Shown here: positions 1 to 13,600 of the stretch, one piece after another
Numbering within the stretch: position 1 is the stretch's first letter
Layout: each line of letters opens with the position of its first letter
Virus record (IMG/VR): IMGVR_UViG_3300042691_014091
Coordinates: 1-63,549 of that record
Source: a virus
Reading direction: 5' to 3' (one strand)
DNA length: 63,549 nt
Notes under the pieces: model-generated
Databases searched by the model: none
Told to the model about the DNA's origin: nothing
Seen by the model: only the letters and a program-made list of their open reading frames with translations
Made by a program: the position numbers and the translations under genes

Positions 1-2795
1 GTATAATCTAGCTGATTAAAAGTAAAACCTGTTGTTTTTATGTAATTTTTAATGTTTAACAAAATATCGTCAGCTGCTCCAACTTTGCAATAGCACAGTG
101 GCACAGCTAATTGAAAATCAATTTCTTGCTTAGATCCAGGCTGAATACTACGCATCCATAAGGGCAAATAATTACGTTCAACATTAAAACTTTCATTTCC
201 GTTAGTCCATTTTTTTAAACGATCTCTCCAATTGGAAATACTGTTAGGAAAATATGTAGAAGGATTTGGGTTGGAAACTTCGTATCCTTGACTGTCTACA
301 GTTATAATTTGATCTGGTCTTTCTCGGTAAGGTTCGTCTTCAATTAAGTCAGAGAGATTACGACTCCAAATTGAATTGTTAGCATCTACTGTTATTTTTT
401 TAGGTTGTAAACTGAGATTTTCAATTTTGTTAGCTAATCGTTTTCCGTTAGGTTCTAACGGGTCCAACATCTCGACATAGATTACTTCGTATACAGCAGT
501 TTTTGTTCCTGGAACAAACGCTGTGGACTTTTTAATTTCTCCAAAATGAAATCGTTTACGCTTATGGTTTAGACCTATTGCACTTACATACGCCGCTGCC
601 TCTTTAGTTTCGATACCGGCAAACACTAACATTGCTAATTCAGTTTGTATACCAAAGTTTGGATCATTTGGTCTATAAATGCTCAGTGGAGAAAATACAG
701 TAGCATTATTAATGAATTCACGCCATGTGTTACGCTGTGTTGTTTTTAGGAACGGTTTTACTCTTATATTACTATAAACTAATTGATTAGGAGTATCAAC
801 AGAAATTGTAAATGTTTTACTGATTGCACTATAACCATATTGATCTTGGGCTTTAATTGTAAATTCGTAATTTCTATCAATACTAGAAGTATCACCATCA
901 AATGTAGTTACATCAGTTGTAAAATCAAATGTAGTTAATCCTAGCGAAATTACATTGCCTAATTCGTCTAATGTAGCATATTGATTTACTTTCCCAATAA
1001 TTTCGCCGTCTAGGTCTAAACTTAGTCCAGGAGGAAGACGTCCACTAGTTATTGTATAAAGTATTGTATTATTTTCAATATTTGAATTTGCTTTGACGCT
1101 TAATGTTGAAACAAAGTTAGCATTAATAGTTCCTAAATCGCTAGGCGTTTCCCAGGATAACACACTATCAACTTCACCAAGTAAGTCTACTGTAAATATT
1201 TTTGGTGATTTTGCAAATTCCCCGCTGTCGCTTATTTTTGCAGCAGTAACAGTAAATTTATAAGTTTTTGTAATAGCAGGCTGATAAGGAACTAATCCAA
1301 ACACCTCTGCATTGTTTTCATCAAATGCCATCCCTGGCGGCAGTTCACTTAGCGAGCCAATTAAAAAATCAACACCGTCTGGTATATTAGTTTGTAATGG
1401 TTCATATAACGTTAAACGAAATTCATTATTAGGTAATGATACTACATTAATTACTGAATGTACAGTTGTTGAATCTTCAACAAGTCCTGCAAATGTTAAT
1501 CGACTATTAATAGCTGGTGTGCTAGTTGGTAATGTAATTGATACAAAAAATCCTCCAATTGAGTTATCACCAGTAGAAATTTTTCTAGTTGTTGCTTTAC
1601 AGTCAGCATTAATTTGTTCTAAACTATAAATTACATTTTCTGTATCGTACGTGTCTAATATAAGAGTAACATAGTTATTAGCTCTGTACAATCCTAGATA
1701 ACTAGAAGTAATCCAAGTTGGTGGACGCAAATAAGTAACGTCAGCGTTGAACAATGGATTACCACTTAACCAAGTTGTATTGTCAGCACGGAAATAATCA
1801 TCACCAACTACAAAAATTTTAAATTTACGTTTGGAAAAACTGTCGCCGTCTGTAACTGTTATTACAAACTCGTATGTACGATTTAGTTTTCGAGGTTTGT
1901 TTTGTTGTAATGCAAAATCAAAAAATACGCTGTCGTAAATATAACTGTCATATCCATTTGTTGGAATAAATGCAAAATCGTATGCAACTGCATCGTACGA
2001 GCTGTTAGAGTATGTGCCATCACCATCTTCAGGTCTAATAGCTAGTGTAGGTTGAACAAATCCTACAATACGTCCGTCGTTGGTTAATATTAGTCCTGGC
2101 GGTAATTCTCCATCACCCCGTGCTATAAAATAACTTAATTTTTGTCCAGTAGTTGTATCGTTGTCTATAACTTGTAATTGATAATCGACAGGACTGCTAT
2201 CCATTACAAACAATTCATTTGGATCGCCTAAATTTAGTAACCCTGTTGGAGTAACGAATTCAGGTTTATCTTCACCTTCAATAGTTATTGTAAATGTTCT
2301 ATCGGCAATTTGTCCATCTTTACTGGCTCTGATACAAAATGTAAAGTCGGTAACACGCGGAACTTCAAACGCAGATCCTGAAATAACCCATTTGTTTATT
2401 TCTGTGTTATAATTTAATCTTAAACCGCCTGGTAATTTTCCAGATATAATATTAAAATTAACACCAGTTTCGTTTTCAACTGGTAGCAAAAGGGTTAGTA
2501 CAATTCGTTCGCTAAACGCTAATCTCGAAGCAACGCCGGATCCCGGCGTAATATATGTAAGTCCTGTAACTACATTAGTACCTATAGGTCCAGCCTCTGT
2601 TCCGTTATTAGTTGCTGTGAAGATAATTCCAACGGTGTTTGAAGCAGCACCAATTTTTTTAAAATCAGTAGTACCTACAGTTTGAATTACATACTGATAA
2701 CCCACAATAAAATTACCCGAAGCAACTGATATGTTAGTTCCAGGTTGTTGTCCAAAATTCCAGCCTGTGGGCTTAGTCCATACATTTAGTGGCAT
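1..2795 (-). CDS. Phage structural protein with repeated Ig-like segments (C-terminus outside window)
   Basis: This is an open frame of about 931 codons running off the left edge, so the protein is truncated at its C-terminus here. The start is the ATG at 2795-2793, preceded by a purine-rich AGAGAG, 12 bp after the stop of the upstream gene. The protein (MPLNVWTKPTGWNFG...) is beta-rich and carries repeated segments of the type 'SGRLPPGLSLD..G.I.G', for example LPPGLILTNDGRIVG, LPPGMAFDENNAEVFG and LPPGLSLDLDGEIIG. This is the signature of He_PIG/putative-Ig domains in phage and surface adhesins. It probably forms part of the tail or fibre apparatus and may contact the host surface. It is the last visible gene of a minus-strand structural operon. 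The fold class is fairly sure; the exact virion position is not. Confidence 0.72.
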   Translation of the reverse strand, partial: MPLNVWTKPTGWNFGQQPGTNISVASGNFIVGYQYVIQTVGTTDFKKIGAASNTVGIIFTATNNGTEAGPIGTNVVTGLTYITPGSGVASRLAFSERIVLTLLLPVENETGVNFNIISGKLPGGLRLNYNTEINKWVISGSAFEVPRVTDFTFCIRASKDGQIADRTFTITIEGEDKPEFVTPTGLLNLGDPNELFVMDSSPVDYQLQVIDNDTTTGQKLSYFIARGDGELPPGLILTNDGRIVGFVQPTLAIRPEDGDGTYSNSSYDAVAYDFAFIPTNGYDSYIYDSVFFDFALQQNKPRKLNRTYEFVITVTDGDSFSKRKFKIFVVGDDYFRADNTTWLSGNPLFNADVTYLRPPTWITSSYLGLYRANNYVTLILDTYDTENVIYSLEQINADCKATTRKISTGDNSIGGFFVSITLPTSTPAINSRLTFAGLVEDSTTVHSVINVVSLPNNEFRLTLYEPLQTNIPDGVDFLIGSLSELPPGMAFDENNAEVFGLVPYQPAITKTYKFTVTAAKISDSGEFAKSPKIFTVDLLGEVDSVLSWETPSDLGTINANFVSTLSVKANSNIENNTILYTITSGRLPPGLSLDLDGEIIGKVNQYATLDELGNVISLGLTTFDFTTDVTTFDGDTSSIDRNYEFTIKAQDQYGYSAISKTFTISVDTPNQLVYSNIRVKPFLKTTQRNTWREFINNATVFSPLSIYRPNDPNFGIQTELAMLVFAGIETKEAAAYVSAIGLNHKRKRFHFGEIKKSTAFVPGTKTAVYEVIYVEMLDPLEPNGKRLANKIENLSLQPKKITVDANNSIWSRNLSDLIEDEPYRERPDQIITVDSQGYEVSNPNPSTYFPNSISNWRDRLKKWTNGNESFNVERNYLPLWMRSIQPGSKQEIDFQLAVPLCYCKVGAADDILLNIKNYIKTTGFTFNQLDY

Positions 2796-2807
2796 AACTG
2801 CTCTCTG

Positions 2808-3398
2808 TTAAACAATAGAACCAAAGTCTAAGTTTGTTCCTGAAGGATCTACAACTGAAAACCCTAAAAAGTCTGGAGTAACTCCATTCATATTTAATTC
2901 GGTGTTTGGAGCATCAATAGTTCCAGCAGTACCATCGATAAACGATCCAAAGTCGATAGTAACAGAATTTGAATTTATTAGTAATTCGATTAAGGCATTT
3001 GTTGTTCTTACATCGATTCCAAATACTGTAGTTTGTACTTCGCCGCCTCCAACAGAACCAATAGTAATATTATTACCATTAAGTTCTAAGTCTGCACTTA
3101 GGCTTGGGCTTGGGTCATTTTCTAACTTAGATAAACTTTTTAAATTTACAGTATCGACAGTATTAGTTAGTTCAATAGAACCATCAGTACTGGTTAACGA
3201 TTTAAATTCTAATGTTAAGTTGTCGTTATCTCTGCGTTTAAAAACTCCGGTTCCTGCTCCAACATTCTCTCCGCCAATGATTCCTAATGTACCGCCTACT
3301 AAGACAAAGTTTTCATTGACCTTTTTAAACGCGGTGCGTAAATCGTCACCTGTTCCATCGTTTGCGTAATTACCTAATTGAATTTCTTGTATTGGCAT
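2808..3398 (-). CDS. Small fibre/baseplate-like structural protein with shared N-terminal motif
   Basis: This protein has 196 residues. The N-terminus (residues about 8-30) carries NDGTGDDLRTAFKKVNENF, the same motif that opens the next two upstream genes, so the three probably attach to a common virion partner through it. The rest is beta-rich with low-complexity repeats (SLTSTDGSIELTNTVDTVN), typical of trimeric phage fibres. The upstream sequence holds a TAAATA box and a purine-rich AAGAGA, suggesting a late promoter and ribosome site. There are no catalytic motifs. The role in adhesion or baseplate decoration is inferred from the motif and context. Confidence 0.6.
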   Translation of the reverse strand: MPIQEIQLGNYANDGTGDDLRTAFKKVNENFVLVGGTLGIIGGENVGAGTGVFKRRDNDNLTLEFKSLTSTDGSIELTNTVDTVNLKSLSKLENDPSPSLSADLELNGNNITIGSVGGGEVQTTVFGIDVRTTNALIELLINSNSVTIDFGSFIDGTAGTIDAPNTELNMNGVTPDFLGFSVVDPSGTNLDFGSIV

Positions 3399-3425
3399 AG
3401 TGCGTTCTCTTTTTAATATTTACCG

Positions 3426-4616
3426 TTAATCGCTTGTTGACATTTCTACTGAATGAATTCTAAAATCTACTCTAGCTGACGACACAGCGGTTGCTGTTCT
3501 AGTTCCAGTAACTTCAATTAAATTAGTTACAGGGTCACGTTGTACAGTGAATGTTATTAGTGGGTCAGTGCTGGTATGAGTTACACCATACACAGTCATG
3601 TGCGGATCACCAAGCGGCCCGCTAGCACTACTAGCATAACCTCTTGAAGCAATAATTGCCTCACATACTTGACTGTGCCATCCTGTGGCATCACCAGTTT
3701 CATCTATTTCAGCTTGAATTATAAGTTTAGCCCCGCTTGCATAAAGATTATTTGCTGTCCATATTACACCAGAGCTTGCATTTAAAATAATATTTGATTG
3801 TGTTACTTTTGTCTCAACAAATTTTTGTTGAATAGATCCGGTGTTTGGAAGAGACAACGTACCATCTGAATTAAACGTCCAGGTTATTGTACCGTCTGGG
3901 GTTAATTCTAAACTCTTAGTTGTAGTTCCTACTGCATAGTCTGCACTTTGTACAGTTAACGGCCAAACATCAGATGAACTAAGATTAACCGATCCACTCC
4001 ATGTTAGATCCCATCCACCGGGGAAAGCTGCCGCTGCCGAGTTTGTTAATGTTTTTTGTAAACCACTAGCAAAAGTAATAATCCAACCAATTCCAACTGA
4101 TTGTGTTTGAATAGTAGATGATAATTGTACTCTGATAGCGTCTACTAATGATTCTGAACCACCAGCGTTAGAACTAACAGTAAAGGTGTATATAGTTCCA
4201 GTAGTGCCGCCGCCAACACTAGGATTAGTAACAGTTCCTAAATTTGGTAGTGTTAGTGTACCATCTGTGCCAAATACCCAATTACGACTGTTTGCTTGTA
4301 TTATCAGTTCATTGCCAGGATTAGTTCCGTTGATCTGGGAAACATTAACTGTTGAGGATGCTACACTATTAAAAGTTACAGAATTTGTGGTATTAAGACT
4401 TTGATTAAATGAATTACTAGCACTCCAACTTAGTGTAGTGCCATTGGTAGTAAGTACTTTACCAGTATTACCTGCTAAGGCTGGGATTTGTATATCATCT
4501 CCAGTCCTAGCGTATAGCTCGTCAAAGTTAGAATTTACTTTTTCAAACGCAGTGCGTAACGGATCACCGGTGCGATCATTTGCTGTTTGGCCAATGAATA
4601 TAGTTTGTTTAGTCAT
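3426..4616 (-). CDS. Fibre-like structural protein with shared N-terminal motif
   Basis: This protein has 396 residues. Residues about 10-36 contain NDRTGDPLRTAFEKVNSNF, related to the motif in the neighbouring structural genes. A serine/threonine/glycine-rich beta region follows (LTLPNLGTVTNPSVGGG, LELTPDGTITWTFNSDGTL), with two similar 'WxFxxDGTLxLPNxG' units near residues 110 and 250. The C-terminal 120 residues look globular and may be a host-binding head. The start ATG overlaps the stop of the giant gene upstream (TAATG), so translation is probably coupled; a GGGAGAG ribosome site lies upstream. No enzyme motif is visible. Confidence 0.6.
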   Translation of the reverse strand: MTKQTIFIGQTANDRTGDPLRTAFEKVNSNFDELYARTGDDIQIPALAGNTGKVLTTNGTTLSWSASNSFNQSLNTTNSVTFNSVASSTVNVSQINGTNPGNELIIQANSRNWVFGTDGTLTLPNLGTVTNPSVGGGTTGTIYTFTVSSNAGGSESLVDAIRVQLSSTIQTQSVGIGWIITFASGLQKTLTNSAAAAFPGGWDLTWSGSVNLSSSDVWPLTVQSADYAVGTTTKSLELTPDGTITWTFNSDGTLSLPNTGSIQQKFVETKVTQSNIILNASSGVIWTANNLYASGAKLIIQAEIDETGDATGWHSQVCEAIIASRGYASSASGPLGDPHMTVYGVTHTSTDPLITFTVQRDPVTNLIEVTGTRTATAVSSARVDFRIHSVEMSTSD

Positions 4617-7600
4617 TATACTCTCCCTACAGCAACTTGAATTACACTAGCTTCACCACTGTCTTTATCTTCTAGTGCCTTACCAATAATAGATCCTAGC
4701 GTTGGATTGTTTGCCTTAACAGCACAACCAGGTGTCGACGATGTTGTTAATAAGTCGCCTTTCTTAACCCGTCCAACTACCCAACACGGTACCCTACCCG
4801 CCAGTGCAATACAAACTTTAATACCTGTTTGTTCGCTGTTCATAATATAAGCTGGGTTAGTTGTTACTACACCTGCAGCTCTTGTATCATTCATAGTAGT
4901 AGTTGTAGTAACTTCTTTATCGCCCCCGAACACTAATACCATTCCAGGTTTATAATTTTGATCACCTTCGTAATACTCTGCTAAGTCAGCGTAGGTTGCT
5001 TGTAAACGACTTGAACCACTAAGTGACCAGTAACCACTAATAGTACCAGTTGTTGTATCACTACCAGCACTTAATGTATTGCTGTATAGTGTTCCGTTTC
5101 TAACATCAATTATGCTAGAACTTGACACACTCCAGTTACCTGTAATTGCACCAGCAGTACCGCTTGCACCAGTTGTTAAGTTAAGAGATTTCAATGTTCC
5201 AGCGGTAACATCTAAAATACCACCATTCAGTGTAGTAATGCCGTTGGAGCCGCTAGTACCAGTTGCTGACAAGAAATTAAACACGCCTGGTGTGTAAAAC
5301 TGAACAGCGTTTGTACCAGCGTTAATATCAATAATTTTATTATCACTAATCTTTAGTGAAGTTGCATTAATTGAACCACTGTTAATATTTAAATTTGCAC
5401 CATTAGTTTTAACAATGCTATTAGTTCCTCCTGCATTGCTTACTGGAGTAACAGTATATGTATTATTGCTAGTACTCGATCCGTCGTATGTAACTGTCAT
5501 TACACCGCTTGAAGAAAATGGTGAATTTCTAATACCATCGCCAGAAGCAACAATTGATCCAAACGATATTTCTCCAACAGCACCAGTGCCTGTACCGCTT
5601 GCTCGACCTAATACAGTTCCTTGGCTAGCATGTTGCAGTTTAGCATAAAGTATACCAGTACTAGAACTAACAGCATCTTTTAAACTAATCCAACCATTAG
5701 CCGCATCAAACTCGGTATTCTTAAACGATGATAAACCTAAGTCTGCTTGAGTAATACCTGTAGCATTAGCACGAGTAGCAGCCGCATTTAATGCAAGTTT
5801 ACTTTGTGCAATTGCCGCCGTTGAACTAATCATAGTGTTGACTATCTTGCCTGCTTGGATAGCACTAGTAATTTTTCCAGTAGTACCGTTATAGGTTAGT
5901 AGAACATCACTAGTTAATGCGCTATCTGGCAAGTTAATATTGCGCCATTTATTAGCAACAACAGTTCCTCCTCCAGCCCACGGGGTTGTTACCACGCTGG
6001 CATAGCTAACCGAGTTAGTAGAGCCGCCAGTAACAATGTAAGTTCCGTTGTATGTTCCTGGACTAACTCCGCTAACAACAATAATTGAACCTACTGGATA
6101 AGGAGTAATTGATTGTGTAGCAAAGTTTAAAGTAATTGTAGTACCGTTACCAATACCACCAATAACAGTCAGTGAAGTACTTTGGTCGTATACAGGTATA
6201 TTACCTTCTATTAAACTGGTCCATTGAACATCGCGTAGTTCTTTAAATTCATCAAAGTTAGCAACTGCCACGTCAACATATTGTTTGTTTGCAGCATTTG
6301 TGCCTGCATCAGTTACCAATGGAGTTGCTACGTTTGTAATAGCAAACGTACCCATGTTCATGTTACCCTTCATAGTCAACGAACCATTAAGAGCCATGAA
6401 TCCTGGACCAACTAAATTGCTTAACGCAACTGGACCACCACCGTGGTCTAGACCTAGACGTTTATCAATGTATCCACGAACAGCTGATTGTACAGGAACA
6501 ATTTCAGGTGCGTTGTTAGTCATTGACGAATCTGTTGAGAATTCACTTACAACCACACCACGCTTAAATCCTAAACCGTCCAAATTACTCAACGCAATTG
6601 ATGCTGAGAATGTAACAGTACCAGTACCCTGGTCAACTGTGAAGAATCTACCTACACGGAAGATACCGTTTTGGTCTGATGTTACATAGAACACACGACC
6701 TACACCTTCTTCGTAAACTTCGTTAGCCTGTTGTTTACTTTGAGTTGGGTTACCATAAATTTGAACTGGATAGTTAGTAGTTGAGTAACTACCTGTACCA
6801 ATATCTAAGAAGTCGTGTCCAGTTGCTCGGCAAGTACTAATACGTGTTGTAATTTGTGCAGCCGCATTTGCTGGATAGCCTAAACGTAATGTTGCTGCAG
6901 ATGCAGTATCAAATGGCTTTGTAAGGCCTAATTGACTACTGTCAGCACTTAGTACTTGTCTAGCAAGACTTACTACAGGAGTTAATGTTGTGGTATTAAC
7001 ACCGTACGAGCCTGGATCTGCTGGATAACTTAATGTAACACTTGTTGCTGTTGATGCTGTTACAGTATATGATCCGTTGTATGCTGCTGTTGCATTACCA
7101 GTTACAGTCCAAACAGTTCCAGCTTGTGGAAGTTGTGTTTGTGTTGGGATTGTATAAGTTACTAAGTATGGGCCAGTTCCTGTTTTAGTTGCAAATGCGC
7201 TAATGGTAATAGCAGGATTCCATGTTCCAGCATTATAATCATATGCTAATGTTATATTACTTGATGTTGATGCAACAGCATAATATAATCCGTTGTATAA
7301 TGGATTATTGCTATCTTTAATTCTATACCATTTACTTGCAGTAGGAGCTGTTGCTTGGGTTTCGAATGTTAATATTACTCTGTAACCAGCAGTTATTGTT
7401 GTACCAGCACCTACAGTCTGACTCACACTAACTGTCCAACTAGAACCCGATCCTGCTGTAATATATGTATTAGCACTAACACCAGTTCCAGTAATCCGTT
7501 GCCCAATTGCTAATGTACCCGAGCTTACACTGGCCACTGACAATGTTGTACCACTTATACTACCAACAATAATTGCTGGTCCGGTTTTATCTGTAAATCC

Positions 7601-10600
7601 AGTAATAGGAACAAGTGTTGATAAAGTAGTAGATGCTACCAGTTGACTTACGCCAACAGTATAAGTTCCAACACCGCCTGTACCTGTTCTTGCTCCGTTA
7701 TCTACATTTAATTCAGTAATAAACGTATTTGCACTGATACCAAGACCAAAGATACGCATACCTTTTCGTAAGGTTCCTGATGTAACTGCGGTTACGTTTA
7801 GTATTGTACCAGCACTTAATCCACCAACTGAATCTGCAATAGCACCTGTAACTACTGCTGAATCTTCTTCAACAAATGTTCCAGGATCACTTGAGTAAGC
7901 AACAGTAATTCTATTTGTGCTAACACCAGCCGTTGCTGTTGTTGTAACAGTTGGACTAGAAGTTAACACTGGAGTTAATACAGCATTACCATAACTTAAT
8001 ATAATAGTTGGTTGGCTAGTATAACCGTAACCAGGACTTACTAAAGTTACAGTATCAATAGAGCCATTTTTAACTGTACATTTTGCAATAGCTGGAACAA
8101 TAGGATCTCCACCAGAGAATGTAAGTATTGGAGGTGTTGCAGAATATCCACTGCCAGCATTTGTAATAGTGACACTGGCTACAGTTGCAACAACAGTTGA
8201 ACTAACTGTTGATCCTGCTGGAACCCAACATGCCGGACTTACTATAAATGAGTTTGTAGTACTATCAATACTTTGAATAATAGTACCATCTAGAATAAAT
8301 GCACCAGCACTTAAACTAGTTACAATCATACCAACTTGTAAACCAGTAACATCGCTTACAGCGATTTTTGTTTGGCTTACCGCGCCTGATATTTGTTTCC
8401 AGTAGTTGTAGGCAGTAGTTGTTTGTCCTGAGAATTTATACCAGTTATCAACAATTGGTAATGAGTTAGGAGTCCAAGCAATATCGTATGTTGCAAATTT
8501 TAATCCTGATGTAGGAACAGTCTTGCTCACAAAAGACAATGCTGGAATGCTAGAGCCATCGCCTAAGATGTTTGTTATCGAGTTTGCATCGATATTTAAA
8601 TAACCACTACGAGCAATACCAAATGTAATTGTTCCGCTTGGACTTGTAACTCCAGTTGCTGAATCAAGCACTAATGTATATTGTGTAGCAGGAGCTACTG
8701 GAGCTGTTATACTTTGAACATACACAGGAGACGCTACAGGAAAACCAGTTCCACTAACTTTATCTCCTAGTTCAATATCTCCGGCAACAGCATCGACCAC
8801 TAGGGTTCTAGAACCTACAGTCCAACTGACAACAGTACTTGCTTGAGCAATTTTTAACGGTACTGTATAACTTACTGCTCTATGTGTACGTCCATGCCAG
8901 CCAAATAAGTATGTTCCTTTATTGATTTGATTAATTACTGTCGCTTGACTAATTTCAAGAACAGAAATTTTGTTATCACCAACTCGTGAACCTTGTGTCT
9001 TGGAACCAACATAACCTCCGGTAGTATATGTAGAAGTTACAGTACTTGCAATTTGTACTTGTGTAGTTGAACAAGCAGTTACGCGATATGCACCGTTATA
9101 TGAAGTTGTGCCACCGTTACCGTCGTCGATTACTTCTGCAATGGTAATAAAATCGCCAACTATAAATGGAGCACTTGGTTGAGTAGAGTATGTAACAGTT
9201 ACAGTTGATCCATTACCACTAACACCAGTAACTGCAATGGCTGCATCCCAGTCAATAGCACCTAAATTTGTTAAGTCTGTAGTAAACTTATAATAATTGA
9301 ACGAGCTATCACTTCCCAGCACAGAAACATTATTTGGTAATAATTCACCAGTAGACTCGTTTAAGTTATAAGCAAGAACACGATATATGTCTGCTAAGTT
9401 ATCGTTGTATTGTAACGCTGTACTTGGACGAGTTGGGTTAACGTTGGCAATATTATTAAATTTAATATTTTGTAAAGCACGAATGGTAACCATTTGTCCG
9501 TCGTACAATGTGAACGCTAAACCTGTTGAACTAGTTCCATTACTACCTGCTGAACTTAAATTTAATTTAAGAATGTTTTGACCACCTAGTGTAACAACAG
9601 TATGTTCAACTGAGCTAACTTCGTAGCGGATAATACCACCGCCAGACATAGTGTGATCAATTTCTAATTCACTTGTATTATTTGGAGTATAACTATAACC
9701 ATAGATAAAAACACTCAATGCTTGTTTGTTAATGGTAGGAGTCATCTCGCTGGCAAACTGACCCGATTTATAAATACGAGCCACTTGCACCATGTCGTTG
9801 GCAAGATTAACAGCGTCTGGTTTTTCAGTTACATCAAATCCTGTTGCACGTAAACCATACGTACCGTGTGCATTGGAACCAGCTACAGAACGAATCTGTC
9901 CACCATTGTTAGCCCAGTAGTGAGTATGACAGTAGTATGTGAATGTTGAAACTTGTTCCGACACACCGCCGTTTGTACAAAGGATAGCGTAACCTAAGTC
10001 GTTAATCATAGCAAAGTCGTTTGCCAACATTGACTTGTTACCGCCCATCTCAATGTTGATAGTTAATCCACCACCATCGTTAAGATAATTAATTACGTTT
10101 GATTTAATAGTTGTAGTTGCAGCTGTAATTAATGCCTTCTGAGCAACTAATGTAGCATTTTGCCCGCTTATAACTGGAGCTGTTCTAGTTGTTAGTGTAT
10201 CAAAGTCTCCATCGTCCATATAGTCTTTGACTATATCGCACAAAGTTCCAATCTTAGTATACTCAGCATCACCGCTTGAAATATTGTTTCCAGAAACAAT
10301 AGTTTGATTTACAGTATTACCTGATGAACGTGTTACGGGCGACCCTAGTGCAACAAGTTTTGCTACAAAATTTAAACGATCAATACCTGCGGTGTATAAT
10401 ACTTCAATCCCGTCAATCAGACTATTCAATGTTAATTTTGAATAATATGATTCAGCAATATCATAAGTCATAGAATTGCCGCCATATACAATATCGTATA
10501 TCATTGCGTCAACAATGTAGCCTATTTCAGTACCTGCTTTTACTGAGCTATAAGTTACATATTGTTTTAAGTTAAATGACGATGCAATGTACGCAACAAT

Positions 10601-13600
10601 TTCAGCTTGTAAAAATCCACGGTTAGCAATTAGATGATCTCTTAATTTACCTGCTTCTGTAGTTGTAATACTAGTTGCACTTGGATATACAATAGTAGGT
10701 GCTGCTGTTATGCCTTGATCAATAATCGTATTGATAATAGACATGTTAGCAGCTAACGCAGTTTCAGCACCAGCATCGGTTAATGTTTCTAAAGCAAGGT
10801 CTCTTGCTTTGTTTAATCCTGCAAGTGTTTGTGGTTTTTGATTAGTAATCACCACACTTGCCGTTGCACGTTGATATGATATGCCTGCTTTAACTGTTTG
10901 ATAATTTGATCCAAGCACCATGTCATATGTTACAGCATCTAAAATAAGTCCTACATCTCGACTACACGTTTCATTGTCATAGAATCCTGCCGCATTGTAA
11001 GGTGTTGCTGTATCAATTTTTAGTCTAACGGTAGCCGTTGCAGCATTAAAACTTACCACATCGTTAATTTGATAACGAGCTCCTTCAACAAAGAAAGCAC
11101 ATGGCGGTTGTGGAGGACGAATATCTAAACCGCTGTTAACTTCTCCAACTACTGTTATAATCTGACCTTTGCCATTAGTGCTGTTAACTGGCACAGTAAA
11201 TCCGCTACCAGCTCCTCCTAAATTAGTGTTGCTCGCAGTAATCCACTCTCCTGTTTTATAATATTCGCCAGGATTATTTGAAATAATGTTTGTTACAACA
11301 CCGTTCTGAACAGTAATGTTTGCTGTCGCACCAGTACCACCAGTTGTGGCTGTTAGTGTACCTGATGAAGTTGTTAGTACTAAATTAGGCCCACCTTGAG
11401 TTTTACTGATAGTAATTAAATTAGGTTCAGGTGCATTAAGAGAAGTAATAAAGTATCTTGTTCCGGATACAATACCTCCAAATGCGGTTCCTGTAAATGT
11501 AATTGCTCCGCCAACAACCAGTCTAGCAACACTACTTAATTTAATAGTGTTGGTTCCTGAATATGTGTCTGTTACAGCTCGTGTTAATCCTAGCACTGGA
11601 ACATTTGCATAAGTTACTGTACCACTTGCTGGAATATAACCACTGCCACCTTCTTCTTGAGTTAAATCGTAACTTTCAATTCCATCGTATTCAATAGCAG
11701 TAATGGTACCACGTAAGCGTCCTGCAAACCCGTCAACAAACTGTCCGCCAGCAAAACGCTTACGGTTAATTGATTGTGAGAAGCTAGAACAAACTTGTCC
11801 GTAAGGTGATTTAGTTTTAATTTGACCTTCTGGATCAAGCACCATGGCAAATCCGCCTTGGCCTTGGAATGTCATATTGCTAAGACGTACTTGGTCGTTA
11901 CACAAGAACGCATCAATTTCTTTATTGTTCTTAGCTTCACTTGTTATGTCTAACGGATTAGTTAAGTAATGTCGACCATAGTTTAACGGATCATATAAAT
12001 GCCAGTTACCTGTTGTTAGAGTAGTTGCAGAGTTGAATGGATAGATAACACTACAATTCATAAAGTTACCACTGACAGAGTCAATGATTGCTTTACCTCG
12101 ACGATCAGATCTCATTACTAAGACACTACCTGTTGCAGTAGTTAATACAAACGGTACTGTCGAACCTTGCTTATCGGTTACTGTAAAACTTGTCGAAGTT
12201 GGAGTTGTTAATACATAGTAAATTTTTCCAGCAACCAAGTTACCAAATGTTGTTCCTCTAAATATAACAGGGTTACCAATTTCAAATCCGTGAGGTGTGG
12301 TACCAGTAGTAATTCTGTTAGTAGTTACAGCAGTACTTGTTGCCGCAATGCTACCAAAGTCGTCCATTAAGACTTTTCCGACCCATGATCCTGGAACTTG
12401 TCCTGTGCCTAGTGTGATGACAATTTTGTTAGTAGTGCCGCCTAATAGAATGCTTGATACAGTAGCATAGTCTAAATTATAATTAATTGGTCCTAATTCT
12501 AACGCATCAATAACGGAATCACGATAGAAGAATACTTTTCTCCACGGGCTTTGACTAATACGGTCTCTTGGTCGTATAATAGTTCTGCGGAATTCATCTC
12601 CGCGAATTGACACGTTTGCCGCTACACGTATTGGATAATCTTCGTAATAAATTCCGCTTTCAACTTGAATAACAATGTGATTTTCTGTTACTGTCTCGCC
12701 AAATTCAATTTGCTCACCGATTACAAAGAATCCAGGTTTAGTTAAACGTATTTGAATTGTATCTGAACTTGCACTAGTTCCTGCTGTATACTTTACAATA
12801 GATCCGTATGCTGCTGAATTAACACCTACTAATACTTTAGCAGGAATAATATCGTTATTACCTAACGCACCTTGGTCAACAGACCCGTTACCGCCATTAT
12901 CGACAACTACATTCCATATACCTGTACCAAATGATGGAACTGGTGCAACGCCAACACCTCCTTGGATAATATTAATCATTGTATTAACATTAAAGGTCAA
13001 GTCGGCAACAACGGCTGGAGTAACTGATTTAGCAGGATTAAATGTTTGTGGTACTAACGTTTGGAAACGAGTTGCACCGGTTTGATTTAACACTTGTATA
13101 TGCAGACCTTTTGCAAAATTAATAGCATCCAAGGTTTCTGTATATTGAGTACCAATTGCAACTGCTCTAGCACTGGCGTTTCTATAATAACTCTTACCTG
13201 CATTAATACTTTGATAAGTGCCGCCGGTAATTAAGTCAATACTCATAGCGTCAACGATTAATCCAACATCTCGATAGCACAATGCCTCGTCGTAGTTAAA
13301 ACCGCCTCGGTAGTTAGCATCTAACCAATCTGTAGTTCTTGTAGCAATAGCATTTGTATTAAGAGTAATAATGTTTTTTGTGCTAATAAGATCGGAATCG
13401 TATCCTAAAGTTGGAGGGTTTTCTAAATCTGGACCATCGCCGCCATCGACAATAGTACTAATATAACTGAATGATAGTCCAAGAGATGTACTTGAAGAAC
13501 CAGCATCGGGATATGCAACACCGTCGATAAATTGATCAGCTGAACTGTAAGATGTACCAGGTGCTGTATTTTGAATAACATTTAGTGTTAACAATGTTCC

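Noticed and set aside
1312-1629. Plus-strand frames within the structural block (also around 2902, 6285 and 14499)
   Set aside because: They lie entirely within convincing minus-strand structural genes, have no ribosome sites and show the skewed composition of shadow frames.
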